Source of the DNA: RGIG3002 sp964449325 | Lineage (GTDB): Bacteria; Bacillota; Clostridia; Lachnospirales; Lachnospiraceae | Assembly (NCBI GenBank): GCA_964449325.1 | Contig: CAYUYJ010000027.1 | Location: forward strand, 1 to 38,531 | Direction of reading: 5' to 3' | DNA: 38,531 nucleotides | Shown here: piece after piece, positions 33,982-38,531 of the stretch | Position numbering within the stretch: position 1 is the first letter of the stretch | How the letters are laid out: each line of letters starts with the position of its first letter | Notes under the pieces: model-generated | Seen by the model: the letters and a program-made list of their open reading frames with translations, nothing else | The model's database searches: none | What the model was told of the DNA's origin: nothing | Translations under genes and position numbers: made by a program

Positions 33982-34776
33982 CTACACAATTCTGACTATC
34001 TGATAATACAGCATAATATATTTATCCAAAATGCCTATATCATCATGATGATGACCAAATATCCACTTCTTAAATTGAACCTTTGCATTAATGTCATCAA
34101 AGAAATTTGTTAATATATTCTTATCCTCATATGCATGTATTCCCGGAAAATTTTGAACCTTCTTCTCAAAGTAAGCTTTCAATACAATATTAGGACAGCA
34201 ATGAGTAATAATATAATCAACTTCATAATTGTGTTGTTCCAGATTTTTATAGGCATTATCTATTTCATCCTGTGTAGGTAACTCCTGTTCCCACCAAGAC
34301 CAATGATTTATTCGAAATATTCTTCCATCTATTTTCCATTGTCTTGCAGTCTCCTTCCACTGACCTTCCTTATCCCATTCGATAATACCATCCCTGATAT
34401 CATAGCTCTTAGCACCGCCAAAAGTAAATATCTTCTTTCCGCTAAGTTCATATATCTCACCGCGCATAAGATGAAGTACATTCGGGCGAAGTTCCCTAAC
34501 TCTGCCACCGCCCCATTCATTTACGGGATACTGATATAATTCATCAAAATTCTCATGATTTCCATCCACAAACAACGTGGTAAACGGCTTATCTTGAAGC
34601 CAGTTTAAATCAAACTTATCTACAGCTGCTCCTGTATCGTAACGATTCCACCACACTCCGCCAAAATCGCCACAAATAATAACATAATCGTCTCTTGTCA
34701 TGCTTCCCTGTTCCGGAAAATTCTCCAAAGTAAATCGTGAAAAATCCTTATGGCAGTCTCCTGTTATATAAATCAT
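33982..34776 (-). CDS. Calcineurin-like metallophosphoesterase, long form
   Basis: A 264-residue protein with the five blocks of the calcineurin-like phosphoesterase fold: GDCHKD (residues 6-11, Asp and His), GDFGG (36-40), DGNHEN (71-76), THCCP (191-195) and GHHHDD (241-246). It is cytosolic with no signal peptide. AGGAGA lies seven bases before the ATG. It is the last gene of a four-gene cassette and lies 44 bases after a second, shorter phosphoesterase. Relatives hydrolyse phosphomonoesters or diesters of nucleotides, nucleic acids or proteins. The substrate is unknown here. Confidence 0.87.
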   Translation of the reverse strand: MIYITGDCHKDFSRFTLENFPEQGSMTRDDYVIICGDFGGVWWNRYDTGAAVDKFDLNWLQDKPFTTLFVDGNHENFDELYQYPVNEWGGGRVRELRPNVLHLMRGEIYELSGKKIFTFGGAKSYDIRDGIIEWDKEGQWKETARQWKIDGRIFRINHWSWWEQELPTQDEIDNAYKNLEQHNYEVDYIITHCCPNIVLKAYFEKKVQNFPGIHAYEDKNILTNFFDDINAKVQFKKWIFGHHHDDIGILDKYIMLYYQIVRIV

Positions 34777-34820
34777 GGCAGTTCTCCTATATTCCCAACA
34801 TTCATCTTACAGCGCGCTAT

Positions 34821-35375
34821 TTATTTTTTCTTGTTCTGAAATTCCAAGTATCTTTGATTGTTTATAATGATTTCTTCCAGTTTACAAGGCTGATAATAGT
34901 TGATGTATGCGGCAGTATTATATGCTTCACCTCTTGTCTTCAGAAATTTCATACACTCTAAATCACGCCCATGGATATGACCATAAAGATGCATTGTTCC
35001 ATGATAACATCCATCCCAATCTGCAATCGGATAATGGCACAGCACTATCTTGTTTCCTTTATCATTAATTTTCAGAATAGTATGGATTGACTCAAAATAT
35101 TCCTGTGCTGCTGGGCGTTGCATAATAATTTCATCATGATTTCCTAAAATCAAATGCTTATGTCCGTTTAATCTTTTCAGATAATATTCCGGTGCATTCT
35201 TTGTTCTATAACAAAAGTCTCCCAAAATATACACATGATCATCTTTATTAACACACCTGTTCCAATTAGCAATCAGCATCTCGTCCATTTCATCCACTGT
35301 TGAAAAAGGACGTTTATCATAACCAAGTATATTGACATGCCCCAAATGTAAATCTGATATGTATAGGTTATTCAT
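34821..35375 (-). CDS. Calcineurin-like metallophosphoesterase, short form
   Basis: A 184-residue metallophosphoesterase of the small type often carried on phages and mobile regions. Its blocks are SDLHLGH (7-13), LGDFCY (51-56), LGNHDE (77-82), CHYP (113-116) and YGHIHGR (131-137). The order and spacing are complete, so it should be active. It lies nine bases downstream of the HAD gene and its ribosome binding site AAGGAA overlaps the end of that gene, so the two are tightly coupled. A 2',3'-cyclic or simple phosphodiester is a plausible substrate, which is inference. Confidence 0.88.
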   Translation of the reverse strand: MNNLYISDLHLGHVNILGYDKRPFSTVDEMDEMLIANWNRCVNKDDHVYILGDFCYRTKNAPEYYLKRLNGHKHLILGNHDEIIMQRPAAQEYFESIHTILKINDKGNKIVLCHYPIADWDGCYHGTMHLYGHIHGRDLECMKFLKTRGEAYNTAAYINYYQPCKLEEIIINNQRYLEFQNKKK

Positions 35376-35384
35376 AACTTTTCC

Positions 35385-35894
35385 TTATCTGCAAGCAAGC
35401 ATTTTCACTATCTTATCAATATCTGTCCTAGCCAATCCGGTATTCTGATTCACTTTGTAAAAGGTCAATTTCTCCAATGCATCCTTATCAAAAACCGAGA
35501 CATCATCATCCAAAATAATATAGTCAAAATCTGCTTTTTCTAATTGATATCCTTTAATAAAGCGAGATATCTCCATGTCACGTGTCTTCCCTTTATATAT
35601 CGGCGTTTTATCAAATATCTGTAGATTATGTGTAGTAAGCTTGGATATCAGGCTTTGAATCTGCGGAGAGCATTTTTCATAAGCTTTTTCATACCCTAAT
35701 CTCCAAGTGCTTGTCAAAACTATTTTAGGTGAATAACCAGATTTTGATAGTTTATCAGTTAGTTGTTTCAAATTTTTAATATTCTCTTCTCGAATTTCAT
35801 ATTTTGTATTAAATGAATTTGACGTATTCAACACACCATCAATATCCAGAAATATAAAAAAATCTTTTTCTATAAGTTGTTTCTTCATCCACAT
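35385..35894 (-). CDS. HAD phosphatase of the Swiss-army-knife RNA repair type (HAD_SAK_2-like)
   Basis: A 169-residue HAD-fold protein. Motif I is FLDIDGVLNTSN (nucleophile Asp 17 and Asp 19), motif II VLTSTWRLGY (60-68), a basic pair near KGKTRD (101-106) and motif IV IILDDD (126-131). The VLN plus TSTWR combination is typical of the HAD domain found in bacterial RNA-repair proteins and in stand-alone relatives. These remove phosphates from nucleic-acid or nucleotide ends. Start is taken at 35894 (AGGA ten bases upstream); an ATG six bases further in is possible. It sits between the zinc-ribbon gene and two phosphoesterases. Confidence 0.8.
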   Translation of the reverse strand: MWMKKQLIEKDFFIFLDIDGVLNTSNSFNTKYEIREENIKNLKQLTDKLSKSGYSPKIVLTSTWRLGYEKAYEKCSPQIQSLISKLTTHNLQIFDKTPIYKGKTRDMEISRFIKGYQLEKADFDYIILDDDVSVFDKDALEKLTFYKVNQNTGLARTDIDKIVKMLACR

Positions 35895-35953
35895 AATATC
35901 TGCATCCTAACCTATATTCCATTCAACTTTTTATCAAATGCTCCATTGCTATA

Positions 35954-36184
35954 TTAATGATTATAAGCCTCCATATCCCTTAAAATCAACCTTACAGTAT
36001 TATTACCATTGTCCAGTGGAACATTTCCTCTCCTCTGATAGAATGTTAATGCACATACCGGGCAATATAACTTTTCTCCCGAACTAGCCCATTGATTCAT
36101 CCCAATAATACGAGGAATGTCGTTTTCCGTTATTTGGACTCTTCTACTGCAATTATTGCACATTATAATTCCGCTTCTGATCAT
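35954..36184 (-). CDS. Small zinc-ribbon protein
   Basis: A 76-residue protein with CNNC (residues 9-12) and CPVC in the middle, spaced like a four-Cys zinc ribbon. The remainder is polar, with an acidic C-terminus. GGAGG lies six bases before the ATG at 36184; an in-frame upstream start (36208) lacks one. It heads the cassette, 59 bases before the HAD gene. It could bind nucleic acid or a protein partner. I do not recognise a specific family. Confidence 0.7.
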   Translation of the reverse strand: MIRSGIIMCNNCSRRVQITENDIPRIIGMNQWASSGEKLYCPVCALTFYQRRGNVPLDNGNNTVRLILRDMEAYNH

Positions 36185-36252
36185 ATCTTTACCTCCCACC
36201 AATCGCAATATTTTCTTTGTACATAGTCTTCTTTCTGCATATATCCATCTTA

Positions 36253-36456
36253 CTAACCGGTTTTTCCAACCAATATTTTTAACAAATCATATATATCTCG
36301 GTTAGCATTTTGGACTTTCCCAATTTCCTTTTTCAGAGTCAAATATGCATTACTAACAGAACTGTCTTCACTTGAATACCAGATTGTTTGTGATAGTTCA
36401 TCAACCATTTCATCAAAGTCTTGCAACGTTTCTTCACAGCGCTTAATTGCCTTAGC
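36253..36456 (-). pseudogene. In-frame 67-codon open stretch after a TAA (likely the severed C-terminus of the upstream gene)
   Basis: Immediately after the TAA (36457-36459) of the membrane protein gene, the same frame stays open for 67 codons to TAG at 36253. It encodes a plausible helical, charged sequence with EETLQDFDEMVDELSQ, a mid-sequence Trp and KKEIGKVQNANRDIYDLL. No start codon with a ribosome binding site fits. TAA differs by one base from GAA, CAA or AAA, so a single nonsense mutation could have cut a roughly 409-residue protein. Read-through or a sequencing error are alternatives. Confidence 0.6.
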
Positions 36457-37482
36457 TTATTCCAAATTATTTCCCTTTACTTTTAATACTTTATACCCTG
36501 CTTGAATACGTTCTTCTGTTGCTTTTCTAGCATTTACAATAGCACGTTGATACTCGTCACGAATTTCCCTTTTATGTACATTACTGATGCCCTCTGCCCC
36601 TGTTACATTTGAATTTATTATTTGTGTTTTAACCGAATTACTATATCCTACAGGATGTGCACTAGCAATAAATCTATTAACTTTTCTCCCATCAGGCAAT
36701 TCAATTGCTTCTATTCTTCCATCAGCATAATACCTAACTAAACCTCCTACTCTTCCATCCGGCCACCCATTACACTCAAAGCTTTCTCGTCCGGCCGAAA
36801 AATTCATTTGCTTCATTTGTTCCAGAAATGCTATATTACTTAATCTTTCCTCCTCTGTTAAAATCTTACAACCGTCACTGTCAAATTCATTGTTTTGCAT
36901 ACTCTTTCTGCTCCGAAAAAGCTGAGACATATTAACATTTATTTTTTTTCCTGCTAAAGCAAGCGGAATGATTACAATAACCTGAGCAACAGCACCACAA
37001 ATAGCCGGAAACGGTAAAAAAATCACATGATATAATATAATGACTAATAAAAATAATATTAACAAAAAGGCAAATAAAAAACTTACTTTTGTTCCAAAAT
37101 TATTACTCATTGCATTCTGCGAGAATATTTTATATCTACATATTGCAGTAGGAGATATATACACGTCATACAATAAATCATGCATTGGTATAACAATACC
37201 CTCAAAAACACCTTCTTCGATGGTTTTGGGAAGAAACATCCGTAACAGAAAATCCTTATGATTCATATAAAAAGCAAATCCTAAAACTTCCCATAAAAAA
37301 ACTGTTTGAAAAACATAAAAGAATACAGGGAGACTCTTTCGAGAATTCCACATAAATAAAATCTCTTTTTTTAGAATTGTATAAATCAAAATAAAACAAT
37401 ACTTCAATATTTTACACGCAATTATTGAAAGTGTAAAAACTACTTTACATGCAAAAATACAGCAATAGATAAATTCAGCCAT
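36457..37482 (-). CDS. Uncharacterised membrane protein with a cytosolic tail, ending at a possible nonsense codon
   Basis: About 341 residues. The N-terminal half is hydrophobic: segments near residues 4-22, 23-40, 51-71 and 137-190 (the last probably two helices), with a roughly 55-residue loop between. The C-terminal half is soluble and polar, with a short repeat-like PDGRVGGLVRYYADGRIEAI and ELPDGRKVNRF, then a charged helix ending KVLKVKGNNLE. I do not recognise the family. ATG at 37482 follows GAGG; a TTG further up is unlikely. Base use is AT-rich like the rest of the region. The same frame continues after the TAA (see 36253-36456). Confidence 0.65.
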   Translation of the reverse strand: MAEFIYCCIFACKVVFTLSIIACKILKYCFILIYTILKKEILFMWNSRKSLPVFFYVFQTVFLWEVLGFAFYMNHKDFLLRMFLPKTIEEGVFEGIVIPMHDLLYDVYISPTAICRYKIFSQNAMSNNFGTKVSFLFAFLLILFLLVIILYHVIFLPFPAICGAVAQVIVIIPLALAGKKINVNMSQLFRSRKSMQNNEFDSDGCKILTEEERLSNIAFLEQMKQMNFSAGRESFECNGWPDGRVGGLVRYYADGRIEAIELPDGRKVNRFIASAHPVGYSNSVKTQIINSNVTGAEGISNVHKREIRDEYQRAIVNARKATEERIQAGYKVLKVKGNNLE

Positions 37483-37500
37483 ATAAATATTTCCTCTCAA

Positions 37501-37818
37501 ATCTATAATTAAATTGTACTAATCAGGGAATTGGGGAATACCCAAAATCAATTATAACATTCATAGCGGATGTCACTGAATGTGATACTACAAACGGGGA
37601 AAATACCCATTTGAGTACTCACGTTCACTTCTTACTGGTAATAGGTATCAACATACGACATTTTCCCTTTTTTCAAATTGTCATAATGGAAAAAGATGAC
37701 CCCCGTCACTTATGTAAGAAGTTTAAACATTCCCATATCCCACAATATATATTATAACATTTTGTTATATTTTTCAATATTATGTTCTTTAATGTGGATA
37801 ATAAAAATAGGTGATTGT
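37501..37818. other. Divergent intergenic region with operator-like repeats
   Basis: About 320 bases between the membrane protein and the XRE gene. It contains two similar motifs, GGGGAATACCCA (near 37532) and GGGGAAAATACCCA (near 37597), a TATAAT on the minus strand (near 37553) and a palindrome TATAACA-3-TGTTATA (37753-37769). A 25-codon minus-strand frame at 37622-37699 is too weak to call. No RNA gene is seen. Confidence 0.45.
37753..37769 (+). promoter_or_regulatory. Palindrome upstream of the small XRE gene, possible operator
   Basis: TATAACA and TGTTATA flank three bases in an AT-rich stretch 50 bases before the XRE start. Its position suits autoregulation by the XRE protein. This is a sequence pattern only. 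Confidence 0.35.
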
Positions 37819-38031
37819 ATGATTTATCCACGTATTAAAAATTTGCGCGAAGATTTGGATTTGTCGCAAGAAGATATTGCAAAGTTACTGCATTGCAGTC
37901 AAGCTGCCTACAGCTATTATGAAAATGGAAAAAGAGATATACCCACACAGGTACTCATTACGCTGGCATCTTTTTATCACTGTTCTATTGACTACTTGTT
38001 AGGGGTTTCCGACAAAAAAACAATTAATTAA
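37819..38031 (+). CDS. Small XRE-family helix-turn-helix regulator
   Basis: A 70-residue protein consisting of one Cro/CI-type helix-turn-helix (IKNLREDLDLSQEDIAKLLH, SQAAYSYYENGKRDIPTQVL) and the ending FYHCSIDYLLG typical of stand-alone XRE proteins. The ATG at 37819 follows AGGTGA; a longer frame from 37696 has no family similarity before that point. It is divergent from the membrane protein gene and followed by a strong terminator. Such small regulators often mark mobile or accessory regions. Confidence 0.88.
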   Translation: MIYPRIKNLREDLDLSQEDIAKLLHCSQAAYSYYENGKRDIPTQVLITLASFYHCSIDYLLGVSDKKTIN

Positions 38032-38034
38032 TAA

Positions 38035-38090
38035 AAGAGCCCTTGCTCCGAGAGATAAATAATCTGTCAGTGCAACGGCTCTTTCTTTTA
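38035..38090 (+). terminator. Terminator of the small XRE gene
   Basis: AAGAGCC-x-TTGC pairs with GCAA-x-GGCTCTT across a long loop and runs into TCTTTTA. Confidence 0.7.
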
Positions 38091-38170
38091 CAGCAAGAAA
38101 TGGATACCTGTGAATGATGAAGCTTACATGGATATATGTGCTTGCAAGGAAAAGCGAAAATACTAAGAAT

Positions 38171-38217
38171 CGGCATTTTCAAAAACAAAACCCTTGAAAA
38201 TGCCACATTTTCAAGGG
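38171..38217 (-). terminator. Terminator of the tRNA-Val/tRNA-Met unit with an alternative hairpin
   Basis: On the minus strand CCCTTGAAAATG pairs perfectly with CATTTTCAAGGG (38191-38217), followed by TTTTGTTTTTG. A second arm GGCATTTTCAA (38172-38182 on the plus strand) can instead pair with TTGAAAATGCC, so two mutually exclusive perfect stems share one arm. Confidence 0.75.
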
Positions 38218-38225
38218 TTTATTAG

Positions 38226-38299
38226 TAGCGAGAGGGGGATTCGAACCCTCGACACTACGGGTATGAACCGTATGCTCTAGCCAACTGAGCTATCTCGCC
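38226..38299 (-). tRNA. tRNA-Met (CAT anticodon), elongator type
   Basis: 74-base cloverleaf. Acceptor GGCGAGA pairs with TCTCGCT (one G-T); the anticodon stem TACGG/CCGTA holds loop TTCATAC with CAT; the T-arm contains GGTTCGAATCC; discriminator A. It lacks the C1-A72 mismatch and three G-C pairs expected of an initiator. A tRNA-Ile2 (modified CAT) cannot be fully excluded. Confidence 0.9.
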
Positions 38300-38307
38300 A
38301 TAATATA

Positions 38308-38380
38308 TGGGACCTACAGGGCTCGAACCTGTGACCCTCTGCTTGTAAGGCAGATGCTCTCCCAGCTGAGCTAAGATCCC
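38308..38380 (-). tRNA. tRNA-Val (TAC anticodon)
   Basis: 73-base cloverleaf. Acceptor GGGATCT pairs with AGGTCCC (one T-G), the anticodon stem TCTGC/GCAGA holds CTTACAA with anticodon TAC, and the T-arm ACAGG/CCTGT follows. It is transcribed ahead of tRNA-Met, eight bases apart, from the promoter at 38421-38450. Confidence 0.93.
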
Positions 38381-38420
38381 ATATTTGTATTGTCTGTTGA
38401 TTTCTCAACCCGACTTGGCT

Positions 38421-38450
38421 AGTATACTATTTTTTTGCATGATTTGTCAA
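38421..38450 (-). promoter_or_regulatory. Promoter of the tRNA-Val/tRNA-Met unit
   Basis: TTGACA (38445-38450) and TATACT (38421-38426) on the minus strand with an 18-base spacer, about 40 bases before tRNA-Val. Confidence 0.8.
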
Positions 38451-38531
38451 CACCTTTTTTCAAAATTTACGAAAAATTTGTAACAGTTCAGCCTTCAAAA
38501 TTGAACCTATAAAAAATAATAGAAAAAAGTG

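Noticed and set aside
36185..36245. 19-codon frame whose TGA overlaps the ATG of the zinc-ribbon gene
   Set aside because: No ribosome binding site and no support beyond the overlap; too short to call.
38024..38206. 60-codon minus-strand frame
   Set aside because: It runs across two terminators and has no ribosome binding site.
38226..38299. Possible attachment site at the tRNA-Met 3' end
   Set aside because: I searched for a second copy of the tRNA 3' end in the accessory region and saw none; no integrase is present.
1..38531. CRISPR array, prophage or insertion sequence
   Set aside because: No regularly spaced repeats, no structural phage genes, no transposase with terminal repeats were seen.

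Overview
The window looks like part of the chromosome of a low-GC, Gram-positive, gut-type Clostridium relative, most likely a Lachnospiraceae member. The evidence is PolC-type DNA polymerase III, the cysE-cysS-mrnC-rlmB-sigH gene order, a cysteine T-box, GGAGG-type ribosome binding sites and an ABC exporter and VanW protein of clostridial type. No rRNA, plasmid or CRISPR marker allows a species call.

Layout. Positions 1-2900 hold a Na+/alanine symporter and a chemoreceptor with no external sensor domain. Positions 2900-3590 hold a GC-rich coding-like patch, a 37-residue hydrophobic ORF and tRNA-Glu. Positions 3588-19500 form a long minus-strand housekeeping block. Read in the direction of transcription it is: NodB deacetylase, bactofilin, pyrH, frr, uppS, cdsA, dxr, rseP, terminator, then PP2C phosphatase, Ser/Thr kinase, ispG, polC and a dUTPase-like gene. 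Positions 19600-23620 encode a heterodimeric ABC exporter that ends in an unusual nested-repeat terminator. Positions 23760-24910 carry a small alarmone synthetase and a hemerythrin. Positions 25156-25949 (plus strand) carry two ComFB paralogues and tRNA-Thr. Positions 26058-31263 hold the T-box-controlled cysE-cysS-mrnC-rlmB-sigH cluster plus a VanW protein, and ispF follows at 31280-31825.

Positions 31938-38090 are visibly more AT-rich and look like an accessory region. They contain a HEPN/MNT pair, an XRE-GyrI-like regulator, a four-gene cassette (zinc ribbon, HAD of the Swiss-army-knife RNA-repair type, two calcineurin-like phosphoesterases), a membrane protein gene interrupted by an in-frame TAA, and a small XRE regulator. 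The region ends against a tRNA-Val/tRNA-Met pair at 38226-38380. No integrase or att repeat was found.

Functional links. Three MEP isoprenoid genes (dxr, ispG, ispF) and uppS supply undecaprenyl carrier, while cdsA supplies phospholipid precursors and rseP membrane proteolysis. The same block carries replication (polC), nucleotide (pyrH, dUTPase-like) and ribosome-recycling (frr) functions. The T-box ties cysteine synthesis (cysE) and cysteine charging (cysS) to uncharged tRNA-Cys. The best candidate for an undescribed system is the phosphoesterase/HAD cassette at 33982-36184, possibly together with the neighbouring HEPN/MNT pair; this grouping is inference.
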